A stretch of 64,000 bases of DNA from Phytopseudomonas flavescens. GTDB lineage: Bacteria > Pseudomonadota > Gammaproteobacteria > Pseudomonadales > Pseudomonadaceae. Position numbers and translations under genes: made by a program. Positions 24,905-32,833 of this stretch are shown here, piece by piece. A model generated the notes under the pieces. It saw only the letters and a list, made by a program, of their open reading frames with translations, had not been told where the DNA came from and searched no databases. The stretch spans positions 1 through 64,000 of the forward strand of contig NZ_FNDG01000008.1 in assembly GCF_900100535.1 (NCBI RefSeq), written 5' to 3'. How positions within the stretch are numbered: position 1 is the stretch's first letter; each line of letters opens with the position of its first letter.

Positions 24905-25810
24905 CTACAGATGAGCCAGTTTTGCCTTGCAGAAATCCACGAACAGCTGCGCCGGCTTGGTGAGCTGCCCACGCTTGAGGCGCGCCGCCACCAGCCCGGA
25001 GGTGGCCACGGGTTCGGCGATGTCCAGGGTCACCACACGCTTGCCGTCGTAGGTGCATTCCGAGTGCGGGCGGGTAACCAGCAGGGAGAAGCCGAAGCCC
25101 TGGCCGACCATGCCGCGCACCATCTCGATGGACGGCGAGCTGAAGACGATATTGGGGGTCAGCCCCAACTCGTGGAACAGGCTGACGAAATAGGTACGGC
25201 TGGGCTGCACGTCGAGCAGGATCATCGGCTCCAGGCACAGGTCGCGCAGCGACACCTGGGCCTGGCCGGCGAAACGGTGCTGCTCGGGGAGCAGCACGTA
25301 GGGCTTCTGTGGCGGCATCAGCGGCTCGGTGGCGATGGTGCCATCCAGGTCATGTTCGTAGAGAAACGCCAGGTCGAAGGAGCCGGCGGTGAGACCCTGC
25401 ACCAGTTCCTGCTGCTCGCCATCGCGAATGCGGATGTCCACCCCCGGATAGCGCTCGCGAAAGCCGGCGATCAGTTGCGGCAGGTAGAGCGGCGCCACGG
25501 TCTCGAAGCAGCCGATATCGATCTGCCCGGCAACGATGTCGTTGTCGGCCAGGGCGTTCTGCTCGAACTCCCGCGCCATGCGCAGCAGTTGCTGGGCCTT
25601 CTCGTAGAAGCGCGCGCCGCTGGGCGTCAGCGACACGCCCTGGGCGTGGTGGCGGATGAACAGCTGCACGCCAAAGCTCTCCTCCAGCCCCTTGATGGCC
25701 GTGGAGATGGACGGCTGGGCGATGTACAGCTGGCGCGAAGCCTCGGCCACGCTGCCGGCTTCCACCGTGGTGACGAAATACTTGAGTTGCCTGAGGGTAT
25801 AGGAAGCCAC
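24905..25810 (-). CDS. LysR-family transcriptional regulator
   Basis: 301 residues. N-terminal winged HTH with YTLRQLKYFVTTVEAGSVAEASRQLYIAQPS (first 31 residues) and the typical SISTAIKGLEESFGVQLF dimerisation-helix start. The effector-binding domain spans ~90-300. It is transcribed away from the second periplasmic binding protein gene and convergent with the transporter-peptidase operon, so control of the divergent binding-protein gene is likely. The ligand is unknown. Confidence 0.9.
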   Translation of the reverse strand: MASYTLRQLKYFVTTVEAGSVAEASRQLYIAQPSISTAIKGLEESFGVQLFIRHHAQGVSLTPSGARFYEKAQQLLRMAREFEQNALADNDIVAGQIDIGCFETVAPLYLPQLIAGFRERYPGVDIRIRDGEQQELVQGLTAGSFDLAFLYEHDLDGTIATEPLMPPQKPYVLLPEQHRFAGQAQVSLRDLCLEPMILLDVQPSRTYFVSLFHELGLTPNIVFSSPSIEMVRGMVGQGFGFSLLVTRPHSECTYDGKRVVTLDIAEPVATSGLVAARLKRGQLTKPAQLFVDFCKAKLAHL

Positions 25811-26105
25811 GTGCCGGTCTCACTGCGATTACTGCCTGCACCTTACTCCAGGAAGGCGTCGCGGCGGGGGCCTGCCTTGCAAAGGTTTTTCATAAGTCCC
25901 GAGCATATTTTTACTAATTTTCCTTCTCGCCGGACTGACGCACCATGGCCTTCACTCGACCGACAGTGCCCGCCCCACCTCGGCAAGAACAACGGGCGGC
26001 ACAACGACCATGATCCTGCTGACGCGTGGCACAACGCGCAGCCTCGCCGTTTCGGCCCTACTGCCTCTGTTCTGAATACAACGAAAAAACAGCGAGGGAG
26101 TTTCC
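25811..26105. other. Divergent promoter region
   Basis: About 295 bases between the LysR gene and the periplasmic binding protein gene. AT-rich near 25880-25925. It should contain both promoters and the LysR site; no single motif stands out enough to annotate. Confidence 0.4.
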
Positions 26106-27158
26106 ATGTTCAAGCACCTGCGTCCATCCGTCCACGCCGCCATCGGCCTGTCCCTGCTGGCAGGCGCCAGCACATCGGCGCTGGCCGCCGACAGCCTCAC
26201 GGTGATTTCCTTCGGCGGCGCCACCAAGGTGGCGCAGACCGCCGCCTACTTCAAACCCTTCGAGCAGAGCGGCGCCGCCCGGGTGATCGCTGGCGAGTAC
26301 AACGGCGAGCTGTCCAAGGTCAAAGCCATGGTCGATGTCGGCCAGGTGAGCTGGGACGTGGTCGAGGTGGAAAGCCCGGAGCTGCAACGCGGCTGTGAAG
26401 AAGGCCTGTTCGAGCGCATCGACCCGGCCATTCTCGGCGACGCCAACCAGTACATCCCCGGCACCGTCAGCGAATGCGGCGTGGCCACCTACGTGTGGTC
26501 GATGGTGATGGCCTACAACGGCGACAAACTGAAAAGCGCGCCAACTTCCTGGGCCGACTTCTGGGACCTGCAGAAATTCCCCGGCAAGCGTGGCCTGCGC
26601 AAGAGCGCCAAGTACACCCTCGAAGCCGCCCTGCTGGCCGACGGCGTGAGTCGCGAAGAGCTGTACAAGGTGCTGGGCACGCCGCAAGGCGTCGACCGCG
26701 CCTTCAAGAAGCTGGACGCCATCAAGGGTTCGATCCAGTGGTGGGAAGCCGGCGCCCAGCCGCCGCAGTGGCTGCTGGCCGGTGACGTGACCCTGTCCGC
26801 GGCCTATAACGGGCGCATCGGCGTGGCCCAGAAGGAAGGCGCCAACCTGAAGATCTCCTGGAACGGCAGCCTGTACGACCCCGAGCACTGGGCCATCGTC
26901 AAGGGCAGCCCGAACAAGGCCCTGGCCGAACGCTTCATCCAGTTCGCCAGCCAGGCCGACACCCAGAAGGCGTTCTCCAGCCAGATCCCCTATGGCCCGG
27001 TACACAAGCAGACGCTGCCGCAACTGCCCGCCGAGGTGCAGGCGCAACTGCCGACCGCCGCGGCCAACATGGCCGGTGCGCAACTGGTGAACGCCGAGTT
27101 CTGGATCGACCACGGCGAGGAGCTGGAAGAACGTTTCAACGCCTGGGCGGCGCGCTGA
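26106..27158 (+). CDS. ABC transporter periplasmic binding protein (PotD-like), second copy in region
   Basis: 350 residues with a Sec signal (IGLSLLAGASTSALA) and then DSLTVISFGGATKVAQTAAYFKP, the usual start of spermidine/putrescine-type binding proteins of the SBP_bac family. GAGGG precedes the ATG. No ATPase or permease genes accompany it, so it may feed the transporter encoded at 20.9-23.7 kb with a second ligand. A strong terminator follows at 27189. Confidence 0.88.
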   Translation: MFKHLRPSVHAAIGLSLLAGASTSALAADSLTVISFGGATKVAQTAAYFKPFEQSGAARVIAGEYNGELSKVKAMVDVGQVSWDVVEVESPELQRGCEEGLFERIDPAILGDANQYIPGTVSECGVATYVWSMVMAYNGDKLKSAPTSWADFWDLQKFPGKRGLRKSAKYTLEAALLADGVSREELYKVLGTPQGVDRAFKKLDAIKGSIQWWEAGAQPPQWLLAGDVTLSAAYNGRIGVAQKEGANLKISWNGSLYDPEHWAIVKGSPNKALAERFIQFASQADTQKAFSSQIPYGPVHKQTLPQLPAEVQAQLPTAAANMAGAQLVNAEFWIDHGEELEERFNAWAAR

Positions 27159-27188
27159 GCGCCAGCCGTACGGAGCGCGGCAAACGGC

Positions 27189-27208
27189 AAGGGGCCTTGC
27201 GGCCCCTT
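27189..27208. terminator. Intrinsic terminator between convergent genes
   Basis: The 8-bp stem AAGGGGCC / GGCCCCTT with a TTGC loop sits between the binding-protein stop and the convergent hydrolase stop. Confidence 0.75.
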
Positions 27209-27221
27209 CTTCATGTTCGGC

Positions 27222-28070
27222 TCAGTCGGCCTGCACGGTGACCTGATGCTGCTCGCCCAGGCCGGCGATGCCCAACCTGATCGTCTGCCCGGCACGCAGG
27301 AACAGCGGATTCGGCTTGATGCCCAGGCCGACGCCCGGCGGCGTGCCGGTGGAGATCACATCGCCCGGCTGCAGGCTCATGCAGCGGCTCAGGTAGGCGA
27401 TCAACTGCGGCACGTTGAAGATCAGCGTGCGGGTACTGCCCTGCTGGTAACGGTGCCCGTCGACCTCCAGCCACATGTCCAGCCCGTGGGGATCGTCGAT
27501 CTCGTCACGGGTCACCAGCCAGGGGCCCAGCGGGCCGAAGGTGTCGAAGCCCTTGCCTTTGTCCCAGCTGCCGCCGCGTTCGAGCTGCCACTCACGCTCG
27601 GACACGTCGTTGATCACGCAGTAGCCGGCGACGTGCTCCATGGCATTGGCTTCCTCGATATAGCGCCCGCCCTTGCCGATCACCACGCCCAGCTCCACTT
27701 CCCAGTCGGTCTTGGTCGAGCCGCGAGGAATCTCGATGGCGTCGTTGGGGCCGCAGATGGCGCTGGTCCACTTGTTGAAAATGATCGGCTCTTTGGGCAC
27801 CTCCATCCCCGACTCGGCGGCGTGGTCGGCGTAGTTGAGGCCAATGCACACGAACTTGCCGACCTGGCCGACGCAGGCGCCGATGCGCGGATTGCCGGAG
27901 ACCACCGGCAGGCTGGCCGGGTCGAGCTGCGCCAGCGCGGCCAGGCCGGCAGGCGTCAGCACGTCGCCGGCAATATCGGCCACATGCCCGGAAAGGTCAC
28001 GAATCTGGTTGTCGGCGTCCAGCAGGCCAGGCTTCTCTGCGCCCTTGGCGCCGTAACGTAGCAGTTTCAT
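27222..28070 (-). CDS. Fumarylacetoacetase-fold hydrolase (diketo-deoxy sugar acid hydrolase-like)
   Basis: 282 residues. FAH-fold signature: KFVCIGLNYADHAAESGMEVP, IFNKWTSAICGPNDAI, the metal ligands in DWEVELGVVIGKGGRYI, and STGTPPGVGLG. Relatives cleave 2,4-diketo-3-deoxy sugar acids to pyruvate plus a hydroxyacid, or act on ureidoglycolate-like compounds. It is the last gene of the MFS-SDR-hydrolase operon; the upstream SDR dehydrogenase would make the diketo substrate. The family is firm, the exact substrate inferred. Confidence 0.88.
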   Translation of the reverse strand: MKLLRYGAKGAEKPGLLDADNQIRDLSGHVADIAGDVLTPAGLAALAQLDPASLPVVSGNPRIGACVGQVGKFVCIGLNYADHAAESGMEVPKEPIIFNKWTSAICGPNDAIEIPRGSTKTDWEVELGVVIGKGGRYIEEANAMEHVAGYCVINDVSEREWQLERGGSWDKGKGFDTFGPLGPWLVTRDEIDDPHGLDMWLEVDGHRYQQGSTRTLIFNVPQLIAYLSRCMSLQPGDVISTGTPPGVGLGIKPNPLFLRAGQTIRLGIAGLGEQHQVTVQAD

Positions 28071-28101
28071 GTTGGGTCCTTGTTCAGGTTCAAGACGTGG
28101 A

Positions 28102-28845
28102 TCAGATACTCATGCCGCCATCGACCACATGCAGCGCGCCGGTGGTATAGGAAGATGCCTCGGAGCCGAGGTACAGCACCAGCCGGGCAATTTCCTCGGC
28201 ATTGCCGATCCGCCCCATGGGCTGGCGGGCGAGGAACTGCTGGTACACCTGTTCCTCGGCCACGCCCTGCAGCGCCGCCTGCTCGGCGATACGCGCACGC
28301 AGCGACGGCGAGTCCACGGTGCCCGGGCAGATGGCGTTGCAGCGAATGCCCTGGCCGATATAGTCGGCCGCCACCGCCTTGGTGAGGCCGACGACCGCCG
28401 CCTTGCTGGCGGTGTAGGCGAAGCGGTTGGGCACGCCCTTGATGCTCGATACCACCGAGGCCATGTTGATGATCGAACCGCCGCCGCGGGCCAGCATGCC
28501 CGGCAGCGTAACGCGAATCATCCGGTACATGGCCGTGACGTTGATCTGCAGCGAGCGCTCCCAGGCGGCCTCGTCGCACTCCAGAATGCTGCCGGCGTGC
28601 ACGTAGCCCGCGCAGTTGAACAGCACGTCCAGCGCGCCGACCTGCTCATTCAGCGCGCCGATGGCCTCGGCCGAGGTGACGTCCAGGTGCAAGGCCGTCA
28701 GGCCCGGCACACCCTGCAGCGCGCCGATGTCGATATCGCTGGCGATCACCTCGGCGCCAGCGGCGGCGAAGGCCCGTGCGCTGGCCAGGCCGATGCCCTG
28801 GCCGGCAGCGGTGATCAGCACGCGCTTGCCATGTAGCTCGATCAT
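28102..28845 (-). CDS. SDR-family dehydrogenase (2-keto-3-deoxy sugar acid dehydrogenase-like)
   Basis: 247 residues. NAD-binding AAGQGIGLASARAFAAAG near the N-terminus, the acidic ASDID that prefers NAD+, NCAGYVHAGS, the catalytic Ser (MASVVSS) and YTASK Tyr/Lys pair, and ICPGTVDSPS. It resembles 2-keto-3-deoxy-L-fuconate dehydrogenases, which oxidise C4 of the deoxy-keto acid. Start ATG at 28845 overlaps the MFS gene by 4 bp. With the downstream hydrolase it forms the last two steps of a non-phosphorylative sugar acid route. Confidence 0.88.
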   Translation of the reverse strand: MIELHGKRVLITAAGQGIGLASARAFAAAGAEVIASDIDIGALQGVPGLTALHLDVTSAEAIGALNEQVGALDVLFNCAGYVHAGSILECDEAAWERSLQINVTAMYRMIRVTLPGMLARGGGSIINMASVVSSIKGVPNRFAYTASKAAVVGLTKAVAADYIGQGIRCNAICPGTVDSPSLRARIAEQAALQGVAEEQVYQQFLARQPMGRIGNAEEIARLVLYLGSEASSYTTGALHVVDGGMSI

Positions 28846-30233
28846 GCTTTCTCCAGGGTCAGGCTGATGGGGGTGGCGACCGCAGGGCGGGTGGGCGTGC
28901 CGAGCATGCTGCGCGGGATGGCCATGATCAGCCCGCCGCTGGCGAACAGGCAGGCGGCCAGCACGTAGGTGCCGTTGTTGATGTCGCCGGTCAAGGTTTC
29001 CGCCACGGCGGTGATCATCGAGCCGGTGAAGCCGGACAGGTTGCCGAACGAGTTGATCATGCCGATGCCGGCGGCCGCGGCGATGCCCGAAAGCACCGTG
29101 CCCGGCAGCGTCCAGTAGATCGGCATGAGGCTGAGGATGCCGGAGGCGGCCACGCTGAGGAACAGCACCGACAGCACGATGTCGTGGGCGAAGTAGGCAC
29201 TGAGCATCAGCCCGACACCGCCGATGAAGGCTGGAATGGCGGCATGCAGGCGGCGCTCGCCGGTGCGGTTGGAGTGCCGGGCGTTGAGCAGCATCGCCAC
29301 CGCGGCCACGCCGTAGGGAATGGCGGTCAGCAGGCCGATGTGCAGGCTGCTGGTGATGCCAGCGCCCTTGATGATCGACGGCATCCAGAACGCCAGCCCG
29401 TAGAAGCCGGTGTTGAAGGTCAGCAGGATGAGCACCAGCAGCCACACGCGCGGATTGAAGAACACCTCGCTCAGGCGCGACGCCTTGCCGGCATTGTCGT
29501 GCTGCAGGTTGGCCTTGAGCAGCGCCTTCTCCGCCGCGGACAGCCACTTGGCCTTGTCGATGTTGTCGCACAGGCAGACCACGATCACCACGGCCATGAT
29601 GATCGAGGGCAGGCCTTCGATCAGCAGCATCCATTGCCAGCCGGACAGCCCGTGCACGCCCTGCATCGCCGTCATCAGCCAGCCGGAAAGCATGCCGCCA
29701 AGCACCAGGCTGATCGGCAGTGCCAGCAGGAAGCCGGACATCACGCGGCTCTGCCGGTGGGTCGGGAACCAGTAGTTGAGGTAGAGGATCACCCCCGGGA
29801 AGAAGCCGGCCTCGCAGATACCGAGCAGGAAACGCAGGATGTAGAACATGGTGCTCGACTGGACGCCGAAGAACTGCGCCAGCGGCACGGTGAAGGCCAC
29901 GGCCATCGACACCAGCGCCCAGGTCAGCATGATGCGGGCGATCCAGAAGCGCGCACCGAGGCGATGCAGCAACAGGTTGCTCGGCACCTCGAACAGGAAG
30001 TAGCCCCAGAAGAACATGCTGGCGCCCAGGGCGTAGACGGTGTTGCTGAATTGCAGATCCTCGAGCATATCCAGCTTGGCGAAGCCGATATTGACCCGGT
30101 CGAGGTAGGCCGCCATGTAGCACAGCAGCAGGATGGGCAGGATACGCAGGATGACCTTGCGGTAGGTGCGGTCCTCGAAGGCGCTGTCGTGGTCGCGTGC
30201 AGGCGCGGCCGGATACTCGGTACGTGGTTGCAT
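28842..30233 (-). CDS. MFS transporter, anion:cation symporter type (sugar acid uptake)
   Basis: 463 residues from ATG 30233, preceded by AAGGG; a longer in-frame start at 30260 has no good ribosome site. Twelve hydrophobic segments are expected. The first helix ILPILLLCYMAAYLDRVNIGFAKL carries the DRVNIGFA motif of the ACS family, which imports organic and sugar acids such as galactonate, glucarate or phthalate with protons. Position ahead of the SDR and hydrolase genes suggests it imports the pathway's sugar acid. Confidence 0.9.
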   Translation of the reverse strand: MQPRTEYPAAPARDHDSAFEDRTYRKVILRILPILLLCYMAAYLDRVNIGFAKLDMLEDLQFSNTVYALGASMFFWGYFLFEVPSNLLLHRLGARFWIARIMLTWALVSMAVAFTVPLAQFFGVQSSTMFYILRFLLGICEAGFFPGVILYLNYWFPTHRQSRVMSGFLLALPISLVLGGMLSGWLMTAMQGVHGLSGWQWMLLIEGLPSIIMAVVIVVCLCDNIDKAKWLSAAEKALLKANLQHDNAGKASRLSEVFFNPRVWLLVLILLTFNTGFYGLAFWMPSIIKGAGITSSLHIGLLTAIPYGVAAVAMLLNARHSNRTGERRLHAAIPAFIGGVGLMLSAYFAHDIVLSVLFLSVAASGILSLMPIYWTLPGTVLSGIAAAAGIGMINSFGNLSGFTGSMITAVAETLTGDINNGTYVLAACLFASGGLIMAIPRSMLGTPTRPAVATPISLTLEKA

Positions 30234-30498
30234 GGTGGTAACCCTTGGGCATGCGGGCATGCCTGATTGTTTTTATAGAGTTGGGCTTCGCCGCGCGGCT
30301 GCCGGGCGGCACTGCAGTTACAGCGGGTGAGGCGTGGGCTCCCGGGCTGGTGAATGGGCCAACCCGGCAGAGGTGGGTACGCCTGGCGACGCACCGCTGT
30401 GCAGGTGTTCGATGGACATGGCGCTTACCCGACCGTGCTGGCGATGGCCGGTAATCTATGCCGCGGATCGATTCAATCCCAATGGCATTTACTGATTA

Positions 30499-30521
30499 AT
30501 CGATAACATTCCGTTATCGAA
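30499..30521. promoter_or_regulatory. Candidate LysR operator upstream of the MFS operon
   Basis: GATAAC-ATTCC-GTTATC (30502-30518, within a longer imperfect palindrome 30492-30525) shares the core ATAAC-N5-GTTAT with the site at 31481-31499. It overlaps the end of the LysR gene and lies upstream of the MFS-SDR-hydrolase operon. Its core is a T-N11-A type LysR box. A terminator role is less likely, since no T run follows. Confidence 0.6.
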
Positions 30522-31463
30522 TCAGTCACGCTCGCGCTTCGCATTGGCGAGCAGGATATCGGCGAATTCCCGCGCCGGGCCAAGCAGCTGATCGCCCTTG
30601 CGGGTGAGGATCCCGTAATCCTGGGGCATCAGGTAGAAGGGCGTGTCGAGCTTCTTCAGCAGACCGCTTTGCAGGTGCTCCACCACCATGGCCTCCGGCA
30701 GCATGCCGATCATCGGTCCGCCCTGCAGCACCTTGAGAAAGGTCTGCATGGAGATGGTGTCGATGGTATTGCGCGGCACCGCCACCCTGGCCCTGGCGAA
30801 CACCTCCTCCATGCGCCCGCGGATCGGCGTGCCCTTGGGATAGAGAATCCACGGCCAGTTGACCAGTTGCTGCAGGGTCATCGGGCCGGCATCGCACAGC
30901 GGGTGACGGCTGTTGGCCACGATGCAGAACGGCTCTGGCGCCAGCGCCTGGAAATCGTAGCGCTGCTGCTGGCTCTGCTCGGTGAAACGGCCGATGGCCA
31001 GGTCCAGGGTGCGTTCCTCGAGCATGTCCATCAGGTGGTCACTGGTCTGCTCGACCACCTCGATGGCCAGCAGCGGCCAGCGCTGCTTGATCTGCACGAT
31101 GGCCTCGGGCAGTGCCACCGCCGTGGCGGCGAAGATGCCGCCGACCTTGAGATGGCCGTGACCGCCGGCACTGAGGTTGTTGATCTGCTCGACGAAGGTG
31201 CGCGCATCGTTCAACGCCAGGTGGGCATAACGCACCACCTGAACCCCCAGCGGCGTGGGCTGCATGCTGCGCGGCAGGCGTTCGAACACGACGAAACCGA
31301 GCAGGCTCTCGATCTCCTTGAGCATCTTGCTCAGCGCCGGCTGGCTGAGGTTCATCTGCTGCGCCGCCTGGTGCATGTTGCGCGTGCGCCCCAGGGTATC
31401 GACCAGGGTCAGGTGACGGAATTTCAGCCAGTTGCAGACGCTCGAGAACGACAGATCGGACAT
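30522..31463 (-). CDS. LysR-family regulator of the sugar acid cluster
   Basis: 313 residues. Winged HTH RHLTLVDTLGRTRNMHQAAQQMNLSQPALSKM (residues ~16-47), then an effector domain with HLKVGGIFAATAVALPEAIV. It looks like the GbpR/PcaQ branch of LysR regulators. It sits between the divergent dehydratase genes and the MFS operon. A palindrome with the same core occurs upstream of both, so it probably controls the entire cluster and itself. Confidence 0.9.
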   Translation of the reverse strand: MSDLSFSSVCNWLKFRHLTLVDTLGRTRNMHQAAQQMNLSQPALSKMLKEIESLLGFVVFERLPRSMQPTPLGVQVVRYAHLALNDARTFVEQINNLSAGGHGHLKVGGIFAATAVALPEAIVQIKQRWPLLAIEVVEQTSDHLMDMLEERTLDLAIGRFTEQSQQQRYDFQALAPEPFCIVANSRHPLCDAGPMTLQQLVNWPWILYPKGTPIRGRMEEVFARARVAVPRNTIDTISMQTFLKVLQGGPMIGMLPEAMVVEHLQSGLLKKLDTPFYLMPQDYGILTRKGDQLLGPAREFADILLANAKRERD

Positions 31464-31480
31464 GGCCAGCTCCAGCGATT

Positions 31481-31499
31481 CAATAACGACAGGTTATTG
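31481..31499. promoter_or_regulatory. LysR operator in the divergent promoter
   Basis: CAATAAC-GACAG-GTTATTG is a perfect 7-bp inverted repeat with a 5-bp spacer. It sits 18 bases upstream of the LysR start and about 80 bases upstream of the divergent FAH-type dehydratase gene. The core matches the site at 30502-30518. Confidence 0.7.
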
Positions 31500-31578
31500 A
31501 TTATTGAAAATATGCCATTGGAGTTTATCTACATCGCCGCCTAGCGTGCAGCTTTCACGCACCCCGGGACTCATCGTC

Positions 31579-32760
31579 ATGTCGATCCGCCTCACCCCCG
31601 AAAACACCCTGCCCGCCGACGCCGCCACGGCCACGCTGATCGGCCGCGCCTGGATGCCCGGCACCATCGCCGGGCCCTCGCCCATCGTGCTGCGCGCCGA
31701 CGGCGTGTTCGACCTGTCTGCCCGCTTCGCCACGCTCAGCCAACTGCTCGAACTCGACGACCCGCTGCAGGCCGTGCGCGACACCGCCGGCACCTTCGTC
31801 GGCAGTGTCGAGGCGTTATTGGCCAATACGGGCGCCCACGCCGACCCGAACCAGCCTTATCTGCTGGCACCGGTCGACCTGCAGGTGATCAAGGCCGCCG
31901 GCGTGACCTTCGCCGCCAGCATGATCGAACGGGTGATCGAGGAAAAAGCAGCCGGCGACGCGGCCCGGGCACAGAGCGTGCGCGCCATCGTGCGCGAGGC
32001 CATCGGCGACAACCTGCGCGCCGTGCGCCCCGGCTCGGCGCAGGCCATGCGTCTCAAGGGCCTGCTGATCGAACAGAACATGTGGTCGCAATACCTGGAG
32101 GTCGGCATCGGCCCCGATGCGGAGATCTTCACCAAGGCGCCGATTCTGTCCGCAGTGGGCAGCGCCAGCGAGATCGGCATCCACGCCGCCTCGCAGTGGA
32201 ACAACCCGGAGCCGGAGGTGGTGCTGGCGGTCAACAGCCGCGGGCAGATCCACGGCGCCAGCCTGGGCAACGACGTCAACCTGCGCGACGTGGAGGGCCG
32301 CAGCGCCCTGCTGCTCGGCAAGGCCAAGGACAATAACGCCTCCTGCGCCATCGGACCGTTCATTCGCCTGTTCGACGAACACTTCGATCTCGACAGCGTG
32401 CGCCACTGCGTGGTCGAGCTGGAGGTGCAAGGCCAGGACGGCTACCGGCTCGCCGGCACCAGCTCCATGGATCAGATCAGCCGAGACCCCCAGGACCTGG
32501 CCAGCCAGACCCTCAACGCCTCGCACCAGTACCCGGATGGTTTCGTGCTGTTTCTCGGCACCCTGTTCGCGCCCACCGAAGACCGGGATCACCCAGGCGG
32601 CGGCTTCACCCATAAACTCGGCGACCGCGTCAGCATCAGCAGTCCGCGCCTCGGCGCCCTGCACAACCGGGTAGCCCGCAGCGACCAGGCCGCGCCCTGG
32701 ACCTTCGGCGTCGGCGCGCTGTTGTACAACCTCGGCGCCCGCGGCCTGCTGGCCGGCTGA
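31579..32760 (+). CDS. FAH-family 2-keto-3-deoxy sugar acid dehydratase (XylX/AraD1-like)
   Basis: 393 residues from ATG 31579. The C-terminal FAH-fold domain carries VGIGPDAEIFTKAPILSAVG and EPEVVLAVNSRGQI, then GNDVNLRDVEGRSALLLGKAKDNNAS. Length and layout fit the long FAH members that dehydrate 2-keto-3-deoxy-pentonates to alpha-ketoglutarate semialdehyde, as XylX of Caulobacter, not the short hydrolases. It precedes an IlvD/Edd dehydratase that would supply the substrate. The expected next enzyme, ketoglutarate semialdehyde dehydrogenase, is not in the window. Confidence 0.8.
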   Translation: MSIRLTPENTLPADAATATLIGRAWMPGTIAGPSPIVLRADGVFDLSARFATLSQLLELDDPLQAVRDTAGTFVGSVEALLANTGAHADPNQPYLLAPVDLQVIKAAGVTFAASMIERVIEEKAAGDAARAQSVRAIVREAIGDNLRAVRPGSAQAMRLKGLLIEQNMWSQYLEVGIGPDAEIFTKAPILSAVGSASEIGIHAASQWNNPEPEVVLAVNSRGQIHGASLGNDVNLRDVEGRSALLLGKAKDNNASCAIGPFIRLFDEHFDLDSVRHCVVELEVQGQDGYRLAGTSSMDQISRDPQDLASQTLNASHQYPDGFVLFLGTLFAPTEDRDHPGGGFTHKLGDRVSISSPRLGALHNRVARSDQAAPWTFGVGALLYNLGARGLLAG

Positions 32761-32833
32761 CCCGACGTGGTCACGCCCGCAAGGGCGCGGCGGTGCTCTG
32801 AGCCGATTCATTCAAGAACAAGAGAAACGAATC

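Noticed and set aside
28102..30312. A single 736-codon frame spanning the SDR and part of the MFS region
   Set aside because: The first part is a shifted read of the MFS gene; the real SDR starts at ATG 28845 with a 4-bp overlap, so this is not a fusion protein.
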